A DNA stretch of 10,155 nt from DASSJF01 sp035934535 (GCA_035934535.1 DASYXS010000040.1:1-10155), one strand, 5' to 3'. Numbered from the stretch's first letter, positions 1 to 7,534 are shown. The notes: generated by a model from the letters alone, not told the origin. Program-made: numbers and translations.

Positions 1-249
<249 letters not shown>

Positions 250-364
250 TATGAATTGTAGGGGCAGCTGTATGGAGCTTGCACCGTGGCTCGGAGTCGC
301 AGGCAAGGGCTTCTGATGCACTAAGAAGCCCGGGATCCGAACGCACGAGCCATGGGCGAAAATG

Positions 365-390
365 TGCGGACGCCCGTCTATGCGTCCGCA
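365..390 (+). other. Perfect hairpin in the 23S-5S spacer
   Basis: TGCGGACGC (365-373) and GCGTCCGCA (382-390) form a perfect 9-bp stem with an 8-base loop, ending six bases before the 5S gene. A double-stranded element in this place of the rRNA precursor is a plausible RNase processing site. That role is inferred from position only. Confidence 0.6.
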
Positions 391-395
391 TCAGG

Positions 396-515
396 TTCCC
401 GGCGGCGTTGCCGGAGGGGCCACACCCGTTCCCATTCCGAACACGGTCGTTAAGCCCTCCAGGGCCGATGGTACTGCGCCGGCACCGGCGTGGGAGAGTA
501 GGTCGCTGCCGGGGT
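396..515 (+). rRNA. rrf: 5S ribosomal RNA
   Basis: The segment contains the invariant 5S core CACACCCGTTCCCATTCCGA, then ACACGG, GTTAAG, CCGATGGTACT and GGGAGAGTAGG. Helix I can be drawn between CCCGGCGGCG (398-407) and CGCTGCCGGG (504-513) with one G-U pair, which gives a molecule of about 119-120 nt, the normal bacterial length. The ends are set from helix I and may be off by a base or two. Confidence 0.97.
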
Positions 516-520
516 TATGT

Positions 521-552
521 CGGTGGGGGGAAGGTCAATCCTTCCCCCACCG
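521..552 (+). terminator. Stem-loop after 5S rRNA, possible rRNA operon terminator
   Basis: CGGTGGGGGGAAGG and CCTTCCCCCACCG pair over 13 bp with one bulged G and a loop of about 5-6 bases (TCAAT region), beginning six bases after the 5S. The stem is strong, but the sequence after it is CATCTCCTTCG, with no U-tract. It is therefore either an atypical terminator or a processing/stability structure. Confidence 0.5.
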
Positions 553-588
553 CATCTCCTTCGAATCTCGAGCAATACGGCGTTCGTC

Positions 589-612
589 AGCCGTCACGAA
601 TTGAGCCGTCAC
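589..612 (+). repeat. Short direct repeat upstream of rpoZ
   Basis: AGCCGTCAC occurs at 589-597 and again at 604-612, a 15-bp period, in the gap between the rRNA operon and rpoZ. It could be a regulator half-site pair or chance. I could not find a convincing -35/-10 pair for rpoZ in this gap. Confidence 0.3.
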
Positions 613-698
613 ACACACGTGAGGGACACAGTGGTCATTCTGTTGCGCACGTCGCTCCACAGCCGATCGGTGCGCCGCATCATCGTGGAGGAATCGGC

Positions 699-917
699 AT
701 GTCGATGATCCGCCCTCCTCTGGAGACGCTCTTGGATAAGGTCGACAACAAGTACGCGCTCGTCATCGGTGTGGCCAAGCGCGCCCGTCAGCTCAAAGAG
801 GGCCAGTTGCCGATGGTCGATATTCCGAGCACGAACCCGGTCACGGTCGCGCTCGAGGAGATCGCCGCCGGCAAGGTGCGCGCGGAGAAGCCGTCGGAGA
901 GCATCAAAGAAGACTGA
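699..917 (+). CDS. rpoZ: DNA-directed RNA polymerase omega subunit
   Basis: Encodes a 72-residue protein with the omega signature: MIRPPLETLLDKVDNKYAL, VIGVAKRARQLKEG, then the NPVTVALEEIAAGK helix near the C-terminus. Omega binds the beta' subunit and promotes assembly and stability of RNA polymerase. The reading frame stays open upstream to 279 across 5S rRNA, so the start was chosen by the Shine-Dalgarno GGAGG at 687-691, seven bases before ATG-699, and by the family N-terminus. The length is normal (omega is commonly about 65-90 residues). In many bacteria rpoZ follows gmk; here its upstream neighbour is the rRNA operon. A strong terminator follows, so it is probably monocistronic. Confidence 0.95.
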   Translation: MSMIRPPLETLLDKVDNKYALVIGVAKRARQLKEGQLPMVDIPSTNPVTVALEEIAAGKVRAEKPSESIKED

Positions 918-937
918 CGAGCGGGTCGCACACAGAG

Positions 938-964
938 GGCTCGGGCTTTAGGCCCGAGCCTTTT
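938..964 (+). terminator. Rho-independent terminator of rpoZ
   Basis: GGCTCGGGC (938-946) and GCCCGAGCC (952-960) form a perfect 9-bp GC-rich stem with a 5-base loop (TTTAG), followed by TTTT and then GCCTTT. It lies 20 bases after the rpoZ stop codon. This is a textbook intrinsic terminator. Confidence 0.93.
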
Positions 965-1016
965 GCCTTTCCGGCGTCCTGAAGGGCCGGCCCGCTCTCA
1001 GGCCGTAGAGGTCTGC

Positions 1017-1397
1017 ATGGCGGGCTATTCGAACAAGCCGTTGCTCGCGAAACTCGGACCGGCCGTGGATGGCAGAGCGATGGTGGTCTTCTTCACCAGC
1101 AGCCGCGGCACGTTGATTCGCCGGTTCTCCCGCCTCGCCAGATCCGTCCACCCCGATGGCGCATTGTGGGTCGCCCGGCCGACGGCGGCCTCCGGAATCG
1201 CGACCGATCTCACCGAACGGGTCGTTCGCGGCGCGGGCCTGCGGCACGGCCTCGTCGACGTGAAGGTCGCGGCGCTCGATGACGTCTGGTCGGGTCTCAA
1301 GTTCGTCTTCCGTCTCAATGACAGACCCTTGACGCTCCGCGCGGCGGCACGCGGACGCAGCGGGCGGGTGGCGGTCGCAAGCCAGGTGCCCGTCTGA
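1017..1397 (+). CDS. DUF3052-family protein, shortened form
   Basis: A 126-residue protein of unknown function. It begins MAGYSNKPLLAKLG and continues VVFFTSSRGTLIRRF, HPDGALWVARPTAASG, ATDLTERVVRGAGLRHGLVD and DDVWSGLKFVFRLNDR. These match, from memory, the order of conserved blocks in DUF3052. Typical members have about 30-35 more residues between the KLG block and the VVFF strand (a first beta-alpha unit of a Rossmann-like fold); here KLG is followed almost directly by VVFFTSS, so that unit seems to be missing. The usual VAWPKK is VARPTA. The start ATG-1017 has a weak GAGG just upstream (about 1007-1010) and matches the family N-terminus; an upstream ATG at 963 lies in the terminator and is rejected. 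GGT follows after 30 bp on the same strand, so co-transcription is possible. Confidence 0.75.
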   Translation: MAGYSNKPLLAKLGPAVDGRAMVVFFTSSRGTLIRRFSRLARSVHPDGALWVARPTAASGIATDLTERVVRGAGLRHGLVDVKVAALDDVWSGLKFVFRLNDRPLTLRAAARGRSGRVAVASQVPV

Positions 1398-1427
1398 CAG
1401 AGCGCAAACGCATCGGAGGGGTCCATC

Positions 1428-3119
1428 GTGGAGAGCGGCTGGCAATTTCGTAAGGCGCTGGTCACGAGTCACCGCGGCGTCGTCGCGGCCAAGCATCCGC
1501 TGGCGGCGCGCGCGGGCGTGGAGATGCTGAACCGCGGGGGCAACGCGGTCGACGCCGCGGTTGCGGCGGCGTTTGCGATCGGCGTGATCGAGCCGTGGAT
1601 GAGCGGGTTGGGCGGAGGCGGCTACATGGTCGTGGGCCGGTCGGCCGGCGCGTCCGGACCCGCCCTGTCTGACGCAGGACCTCCGTCCGCTTCGCGGCCT
1701 CCTGCCGACGCGGCCGCCGTGGTCGAGTTCGGCATGCGCGCCCCGCTCGCGGCGCACGCCGAGATGTTCGAGCTCGAGGACGGCTACGACACGGAACTGT
1801 TCGGCTGGCGCCGCGTCCGCGGACAGGCCAACATTCACGGCCCGCGCTCGGTCGCCGTGCCCGGCGTGCCGGCGGGCCTCGCGCTCGCGCTGCAGCGGCT
1901 CGGGACGATGCCGCTCGGGACGGTGCTGCGGCCCGCGATCGCGCTCGCGCGCGAGGGCTTCCCGGTGGACTGGACTACGACGCTCCAGGTCGCGCTGGAC
2001 GCCGCGACGCTCGGGCGGTACGAATCCGCGGCGTCGCTGTTCATGCCGGGCGGGCTGCCGATCGTCCCGGCCACGACGCCGCGGCCGCGCCTGCTCAAGC
2101 AGCCGGACCTCGCCCGCACGCTCGAGGCGCTCGCCGCCGAGGGCGCGGACGTCTTCTACCGCGGGGCGGTGGCCCGGCGGATCGTCGAGGACATCCGGCG
2201 CCACGGCGGCATCCTGGACGTCGAGGACTTCGCGCGGTACGAGGCGCGGGTCGCCCCGGCGCTCGTCTCGCGCGCGCTCGGTTACGACCTGATGCTGTCG
2301 TCGGGTCCGAGCGGAGGCGCCACGCTTGCGGAGATCGCCGGTCTCATCGCGGGATCGCCGCTGGGCCGGCTCGGCCACAACACGGCGCCGTACCTGCATC
2401 TTTTGATCGAGGCGACGCGCGCCGCGTTCGACGACCGCCTGCGGCTCTTGTCGGACGACGGCGGGTGGGACGTGCTCAGCGGCGACGCCCATATTTCGAC
2501 GCGGCGGGCGGGGATCGGGGCGCGCGCCGCGGCGCCCGCGGGGACGGGTGCCGATCCAACGAGCACGACGCATCTCTGCGCGGCGGATGCCTCCGGCACG
2601 ATGGTCTCGCTGACGCAGACGCTGCTCTCGCGGTTCGGGTCGAGGGTGCTGGTTCCGGGGGCCGGGGTTCTATTGAACAACGGGATGATGTGGTTCAACC
2701 CCGAGCCGGGCCACCGCAACTCCGCCGCGCCGGGCCGGCGTCCGCTCGCCAACATGACGCCGGCGGTCGTCGGCGTCGACGGCCGGCCGGTATTCGCGGT
2801 CGGCGCGTCCGGCGGCCGCCGCATCATCGACGCCGTGCTGCAGCTCGTGCTCAACCACATGGAGTTCAGGATGGACGCGCAGGCCGCGATCGACGCGCCG
2901 CGCATGGACGCGAGCGGCGACGAGGTGATCGTCGACGCGCGCATTCCCGCGGCGGTGCGCGACGACCTGGCGCGGCGCGGACACCGGATCGTGGCGGCCG
3001 AGGAGACGATGGCCCCCAGGTTCTTCGCGAGCCCGGTCGCGGTGGCGCGCGATCCGTCCTCCGGAGCGCTGACCGGCGGCGCCGACCCGTACCATCCGGC
3101 GGCGGCCGTGGGCGCGTAG
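1428..3119 (+). CDS. ggt: Gamma-glutamyltransferase family protein (GGT)
   Basis: A 563-residue Ntn-hydrolase. The family cleaves gamma-glutamyl bonds of glutathione or related peptides and transfers or hydrolyses the glutamyl group after autocleavage into two subunits. Seen: GGNAVDAAVAAAF near residue 37, EFGMRAP (the substrate-arginine region), GPSGGATLAEIAG, and the processing site STTHLCAADASG, where Thr380 should become the N-terminal nucleophile of the small subunit (380-563). After it come VLLNNGMMWFNPEPG, RRPLANMTPAVV and SGGRRIID. No signal peptide is visible, so the enzyme is probably cytoplasmic, unlike the periplasmic E. coli enzyme. Start: GTG-1428 with GGAGGGG at 1415-1421, spacing 6. 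An Ala/Pro/Ser-rich run of about 20 residues (about 71-95) looks inserted before the EFGMRAP block. Substrate specificity cannot be read from the sequence. The TAG stop at 3117-3119 directly abuts the stop codon of the convergent ligase operon. Confidence 0.92.
   Translation: MESGWQFRKALVTSHRGVVAAKHPLAARAGVEMLNRGGNAVDAAVAAAFAIGVIEPWMSGLGGGGYMVVGRSAGASGPALSDAGPPSASRPPADAAAVVEFGMRAPLAAHAEMFELEDGYDTELFGWRRVRGQANIHGPRSVAVPGVPAGLALALQRLGTMPLGTVLRPAIALAREGFPVDWTTTLQVALDAATLGRYESAASLFMPGGLPIVPATTPRPRLLKQPDLARTLEALAAEGADVFYRGAVARRIVEDIRRHGGILDVEDFARYEARVAPALVSRALGYDLMLSSGPSGGATLAEIAGLIAGSPLGRLGHNTAPYLHLLIEATRAAFDDRLRLLSDDGGWDVLSGDAHISTRRAGIGARAAAPAGTGADPTSTTHLCAADASGTMVSLTQTLLSRFGSRVLVPGAGVLLNNGMMWFNPEPGHRNSAAPGRRPLANMTPAVVGVDGRPVFAVGASGGRRIIDAVLQLVLNHMEFRMDAQAAIDAPRMDASGDEVIVDARIPAAVRDDLARRGHRIVAAEETMAPRFFASPVAVARDPSSGALTGGADPYHPAAAVGA
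1674..1705. repeat. Imperfect palindrome inside the GGT gene, possible mini-element
   Basis: GCAGGA (1674-1679) and TCCTGC (1700-1705) are inverted copies flanking an inner CCGC-TTC-GCGG hairpin (1687-1697). The palindrome falls exactly in the stretch coding for the extra low-complexity residues of GGT, in frame. This resembles in principle the in-frame palindromic elements known in some bacteria, but no second copy is visible in the window, so element status is inference. Confidence 0.4.
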
Positions 3120-4034
3120 TTACCGCGGGCCCCCGGCGGCGGCGCGGCGGCCGGCACGCATGACGGCGGCGAGCGACTGGCGGTGCCGCAACATCTCCTT
3201 CCAGGGGTCCGGCCCGCCGAGCCACCGCGCGTAATTTCCGAGATTGTAGTGCGCGGGATCGAGCCTCGGCGAGACTTCGGACCAATCGAGGGGCATCGAG
3301 ATCGGCGCCTTCGGGCGGCGCCGCACCGAAAACGGCGCCACCACGGTCTGCGCGAATCCGTTCCGGAACGGATCGAGGTAGACGCGCCCGCGGCGCGCCC
3401 GCACGCGGGCGGCCACGGTCAGTTCCTTGGGGTGCGCGTCGGCCAGAATGCGCGCGAACGCTTCCGCGAACGCGAGCACCGCGGCGTTATCCGGGCCCGG
3501 CCGGAGGGGGACGAAGACGTGCATGCCGCGGCCGCCCGACGTTTTCGGAAACGACTTGAGACCGAGCGCGTCGAGCCGGCCCTTGACCAGGATCGCCGCC
3601 CGAGCGGCGTCGGAGAATTCTCCCGATGTCGGATCGATATCGAAGCACAGCCAGTCCGGCTTGTGGGGGGCGCGCCGGCGGCTCAGCCAGGCGTGCACCG
3701 GGATGCAGCCGAGGTTGACCAAGGCGAGCTGTGTCTCCAGCCTGCCGCCGACGACATAGGTGGTGGAGCCCGTCTGATCGCGCACGCGCTGCGCCGGCGT
3801 GCCCGGCGGCAGTCCCTTCGGCGCCTCGCGCTGATAGAAGCACTGCCCCCCCATCCCGTCGGGGCACCGTTCCAGGATGAGCAGCCGGTCTTCGACGTAC
3901 GGCCGCAGGCGCGGAAACACGGCCCGATAGTATTCGGCGAGACGCCCCTTGGTGTAGCCCTCGTGCGGCCAAAACACTTTATCGGGGTTGCTGATCGCCG
4001 CGGTCCGGCCGCCCCGCGTCCGCGTGCGGGTCAC
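3120..4034 (-). CDS. ligD: LigD polymerase/primase domain protein, stand-alone
   Basis: A 304-residue archaeo-eukaryotic-primase-type polymerase equal to the POL domain of bacterial LigD, which adds nucleotides (often ribonucleotides) and fills gaps at broken DNA ends during NHEJ. Seen: SNPDKVFWPHEGYTKGRL at the N-terminus, then YYVGGRLE-like and VNLGCIPVHAWLS blocks, the metal-binding pair CFDIDP (Asp132, Asp134), SFPKTSGGRGMHVFVPL, and the third acidic residue in VYLDPFRN (Asp221), followed by SVRRRPKAPISMPLDW. All catalytic acids are present and the length fits one domain. Start: GTG at 4034-4032, whose GTGA overlaps the ligase stop by 4 bases; the frame is open further upstream (to 4418), but that part is antiparallel shadow of the ligase. 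No Shine-Dalgarno is evident, which favours reinitiation after the upstream stop. It is the last gene of a three-gene set and ends base-to-base against GGT. Confidence 0.93.
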   Translation of the reverse strand: MTRTRTRGGRTAAISNPDKVFWPHEGYTKGRLAEYYRAVFPRLRPYVEDRLLILERCPDGMGGQCFYQREAPKGLPPGTPAQRVRDQTGSTTYVVGGRLETQLALVNLGCIPVHAWLSRRRAPHKPDWLCFDIDPTSGEFSDAARAAILVKGRLDALGLKSFPKTSGGRGMHVFVPLRPGPDNAAVLAFAEAFARILADAHPKELTVAARVRARRGRVYLDPFRNGFAQTVVAPFSVRRRPKAPISMPLDWSEVSPRLDPAHYNLGNYARWLGGPDPWKEMLRHRQSLAAVMRAGRRAAAGGPR

Positions 4035-4999
4035 GATGTGGCCGCCGGCAGAACGACGTCGCGCGCATTCTTGTCGTCGCGCAATCCGAGAAACGCCGGC
4101 TGACGGAGCTTGCGGTCCGCGGTCCATTCCTCGTAGGCGATCTGCGCGACGAGGCGCGGTTCGACGTACGTTGCGCCGCGTTCCCGCGGAGGATTCTCGA
4201 ACGGCGGCGTCCGGCGCGCGAGGGGCCGGAACATCCGGTACAGGGACGCCAGCGTGCGCGCGGTGAAGCCGGTCCCGACCTTCCCGACGTATCGAAGCCG
4301 GCCGTGCCTGTCGTACGCTCCCAGCAGCAGCGCGCCGAATTGCGTCCGCGCCCCCTGCGGCGCGGTGTACCCGCCGATGACGAACTCGTCCTCCTGCCGC
4401 ACCTTGACCTTGAGCCACTTGTTCGAGCGGCCCTCAATGTACGGCGCGGCGGTGTCCTTTGCGATGATCCCTTCGAAGCCGCGCCGCTTGGCGGCTCGGT
4501 AGGCGGCCACGCCGTTCGCCGCCATCCGCCGTGCCCGGTGGACCGTTCCGCGGACCCCGACGACGGCCTCGAGCGCGGTGCGCCGGACCGGCAGCGGCTC
4601 CCGCCGCAGATCCTTGCCGTTCTTATAGAGGCAGTCGAACACGACGTACGAGCGAGGCGCCCGGCCCTGCTGAAGCAGCTGAAAGCGGGACACGCCGCGG
4701 GGGTCGAACGCGGCGACCTCGCCGTCGAGGAGCAGGGTGCGCGTCGGGAGGTCCTGCACCGCCCGCGCGACGTCGACGAACGCGGCCGTCCGGTCGTTGT
4801 CGTTCCGCGACAAGAGGCGGACGCGGCGTCCTTCCTTATACGCCAGGATCCGGTAGCCGTCGTACTTCTCCTCGTAGACCCATCCCGGCCGGTGAAACGG
4901 ATCGCGGACCAGCATCGCGAGCATCGGTTTGGCGCGAAAGGGAATGCGGCCGGACGCGGCGGAGACGCCCGGCGTTCGGCGCGCGCGCTCCACGTTCAC
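4031..4999 (-). CDS. ligD: ATP-dependent DNA ligase, LigD ligase domain, stand-alone
   Basis: A 322-residue ligase that seals nicks after end-processing. Adenylation-domain motifs are complete: motif I EEKYDGYR with the AMP-accepting Lys45, LLDGEVAAFD (Glu94), motif III VVFDCLYKNGKDL (about 119-131), motif IV FEGIIAKD (Glu176-Lys181) and motif V NKWLKVK (193-199). The OB-fold part follows with EFVIGGYTAPQG, LLLGAYD, YVGKVGTGF and YVEPRLVAQIAYEEWT. The protein covers only the LIG domain of LigD. Start: GTG at 4999-4997, within a GTGA overlap with the stop of the upstream phosphoesterase gene; no strong Shine-Dalgarno is visible, so translation is probably coupled. The TGA stop overlaps the start of the polymerase gene in the same manner. 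A stand-alone LigB/LigC-type ligase is an alternative name, but the neighbours argue for a split LigD. Confidence 0.94.
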   Translation of the reverse strand: MNVERARRTPGVSAASGRIPFRAKPMLAMLVRDPFHRPGWVYEEKYDGYRILAYKEGRRVRLLSRNDNDRTAAFVDVARAVQDLPTRTLLLDGEVAAFDPRGVSRFQLLQQGRAPRSYVVFDCLYKNGKDLRREPLPVRRTALEAVVGVRGTVHRARRMAANGVAAYRAAKRRGFEGIIAKDTAAPYIEGRSNKWLKVKVRQEDEFVIGGYTAPQGARTQFGALLLGAYDRHGRLRYVGKVGTGFTARTLASLYRMFRPLARRTPPFENPPRERGATYVEPRLVAQIAYEEWTADRKLRQPAFLGLRDDKNARDVVLPAATS

Positions 5000-5631
5000 G
5001 CCGATCCCGACGGCGCCGCCGATCGGCGCACCCGGCGGCGGGTTCGCGGTGCAGACGCGGACGGCGGCCGCCGGGCCCTGCGTGTCGTCGCGGCGGCGGA
5101 GCGGACCGCGGACGGCTCGACGGTCTCACGCCGCTTGATCAAGAGCCACGCCTGCCGCGGCCGGCCGGCGACGCCCAGCCCCGTTCGTACGAGCACCCAG
5201 GCGCCGTTGAGCCGCCGTCCTTCCAGGGTAAACCGGAGCTCGCCGCGGCGCAGCGCCGTATCGACATTCGGGTCGTCGGGACGCCAGACGCCCTCATCCC
5301 AGATGACGACCGTTCCCGCGCCGTACTCGCCTTCGGGGATGCGGCCTTCGAACTTCGCGTAGTCCAACGGATGATCTTCGACGCGCACCGCGAGCCGCCG
5401 GGTGCCGGGATCGGTCGACGGGCCCTTCGGCACAGCCCACGAGAGCAGCACCCCGTTCCACTGCAGCCGAAAGTCGTAATGCAGCGTCCGCGCGCGGTGC
5501 TTGTGGATAACATAGCGAAGGCGCCGCGGGGCTCCGGCGCCACGCTCCCCTCCGCGCGGCCGCCGCGCGGCGCCCGGCGGCTCGGGCGTCGCGGCAAAGT
5601 GTCGCTTGCGCCGGTACTTCTGCAGGCTCAT
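4996..5631 (-). CDS. ligD: LigD 3'-phosphoesterase domain protein, stand-alone
   Basis: A 211-residue protein equal to the PE domain of LigD, a metal-dependent 3'-end-healing enzyme that removes 3'-phosphates and terminal ribonucleotides. The core reads YVIHKHRARTLHYDFRLQ, LLSWAVPKGPS, LAVRVEDHPLDYAKFEG and IPEGEYGAGTVVIWDEG. His45, His51, Asp53, Arg55, His87 and Tyr91 line up with the active-site residues known for Pseudomonas aeruginosa LigD-PE (His42, His48, Asp50, Arg52, His84, Tyr88). The N-terminus MSLQKYRRKRHF is typical. The C-terminus (about 165-211) is Arg/Ala/Ser/Pro-rich and looks like the flexible linker that joins PE to LIG in fused LigD. ATG-5631 is the only sensible start; the frame extends upstream antiparallel to other genes, but the family begins here. 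It is the first gene of the coupled set, with a 236-bp regulatory gap upstream. Confidence 0.92.
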   Translation of the reverse strand: MSLQKYRRKRHFAATPEPPGAARRPRGGERGAGAPRRLRYVIHKHRARTLHYDFRLQWNGVLLSWAVPKGPSTDPGTRRLAVRVEDHPLDYAKFEGRIPEGEYGAGTVVIWDEGVWRPDDPNVDTALRRGELRFTLEGRRLNGAWVLVRTGLGVAGRPRQAWLLIKRRETVEPSAVRSAAATTRRARRPPSASAPRTRRRVRRSAAPSGSA

Positions 5632-5724
5632 CGCACGCGCTCCGGTTCTCCGCGTCTTGCCTCTCAATCTTAGCGTACCCGCGAGCCGCGCGCGATTGCC
5701 GGGTATCGCGCGAGATATCCACGG

Positions 5725-5747
5725 CTTGTCCACAAGAACGATCGTTC
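5725..5747. promoter_or_regulatory. Two adjacent palindromes, one LexA-box-like
   Basis: CTTGTCCACAAG (5725-5736) is a perfect inverted repeat with a 2-base centre, and GAACGATCGTTC (5736-5747) is a perfect 12-bp palindrome sharing one base with it. Their centres are 11 bp apart, about one helical turn. The second fits the GAAC-N4-GTTC core of the Gram-positive LexA (DinR) box, with differences from the full Bacillus consensus at the first flank base and one inner position. The pair sits about 95-115 bases upstream of the phosphoesterase start and directly before a plus-strand promoter candidate, so it could control either side. SOS control of the ligase set is an inference. Confidence 0.6.
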
Positions 5748-5751
5748 CGGA

Positions 5752-5780
5752 TTGTTTGCGCGTTCGTGATGTGCTACAGT
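5752..5780 (+). promoter_or_regulatory. Candidate sigma-70-type promoter, plus strand
   Basis: TTGTTT (5752-5757) and TACAGT (5775-5780) are separated by 17 bp, and TGC precedes the -10 element (extended -10, TGCTACAGT). The same TGC extension is seen at the tRNA-Met and ftsH promoters. The expected start near 5787-5788 coincides with the first base of the long-range stem at 5788. The palindrome pair at 5725-5747 abuts the -35 side. No plus-strand protein gene follows. Confidence 0.45.
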
Positions 5781-5787
5781 CTCGCAT

Positions 5788-5866
5788 GCCGGCGAGCGCT
5801 GCACGTGGGTGAGAGTGAGGTAGCTCTTCGGAGCCAACCCGGCTTAACCCGTGCGGTCTCGCCGGC
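5788..5866 (+). ncRNA. Possible small structured RNA of unknown class
   Basis: A perfect 9-bp stem GCCGGCGAG (5788-5796) / CTCGCCGGC (5858-5866) closes a 79-base segment. Inside are nested pairings GCAC/GTGC (5801-5804, 5851-5854), GGGT/ACCC (5807-5810, 5847-5850), GGT/ACC (5819-5821, 5837-5839) and GCTC-TTCG-GAGC (5823-5834), the last with a stable UUCG loop. A promoter candidate would start transcription at the outer stem. The minus strand could fold in the same way just after the M20 stop codon, but no U-tract follows on either strand, so it is not a simple terminator. I recognise no Rfam class. An RNA 3'-UTR structure of the dipeptidase mRNA is the main alternative. Confidence 0.4.
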
Positions 5867-5867
5867 G

Positions 5868-7226
<1,359 letters not shown>

Positions 7227-7308
7227 CGCGTCCTCCTGACATCGCGAGACGGCGTGAAGGCGTCGGTGGTTCGGGTTCCGCGCGGACGGAGAGCGCTCCT
7301 TTGGCCTA

Positions 7309-7317
7309 TGCTATAAT
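7309..7317 (+). promoter_or_regulatory. Promoter of tRNA-Met, extended -10
   Basis: TGCTATAAT at 7309-7317 is a perfect extended -10 element. The tRNA begins at 7329, giving a start near 7324 and a leader of about five bases, a good fit for a tRNA promoter. No clear -35 hexamer is visible at 16-18 bp upstream. Confidence 0.8.
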
Positions 7318-7328
7318 GAGCCGTGCGC

Positions 7329-7405
7329 GGCGGCGTAGCTCAGTTGGTCAGAGCACGCGGTTCATACCCGCGGAGTCGGGGGTTCGAAGCCCTCCGCCGC
7401 CACCA
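7329..7405 (+). tRNA. tRNA-Met (CAT), elongator
   Basis: A complete cloverleaf of 77 nt with encoded CCA (7403-7405). Acceptor GGCGGCG (7329-7335) pairs with CGCCGCC (7395-7401) and the discriminator is A7402. D-arm GCTC/GAGC, anticodon stem CGCGG/CCGCG, loop TTCATAC with anticodon CAT at 7363-7365, and T-arm GGGGG-TTCGAAG-CCCTC with one G-U pair. The G1-C72 pair rules out a canonical initiator. The anticodon arm GGTTCATACCC resembles Bacillus elongator tRNA-Met rather than the tRNA-Ile2 that TilS modifies, although a tilS gene lies 800 bases downstream. Confidence 0.97.
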
Positions 7406-7534
7406 TGAATTCCACTGCACCGGATGGCACGGCGTTGCCAGAAGTGACGTCCTGCTTGGGTTCCCGCTCTTCTGACGGTAGAACAGAACTGCACCGCGCT
7501 GCATCGGACAGAGCGCCGGACACGTGCAGCGTGA
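7406..7534. other. Non-coding stretch after tRNA-Met
   Basis: No credible coding frame. It holds a CAGAAG (7439-7444) / CTTCTG (7469-7474) inverted repeat and two copies of ACTGCACCG (7414-7422 and 7488-7496), 74 bases apart. It may be the left flank or a degraded part of the element whose RNA-like core starts near 7535. There is no T-run that would make an intrinsic terminator for the tRNA. Confidence 0.4.

Noticed and set aside
963..1397. Start of the DUF3052 gene at ATG-963
   Set aside because: That codon lies in the T-rich tail of the rpoZ terminator, and the family N-terminus begins at MAGYS (1017).
948..2573. A 541-residue open frame on the minus strand
   Set aside because: It is antisense to the DUF3052 and GGT genes, Arg/His-rich without family motifs, and typical of shadow frames in GC-rich DNA.
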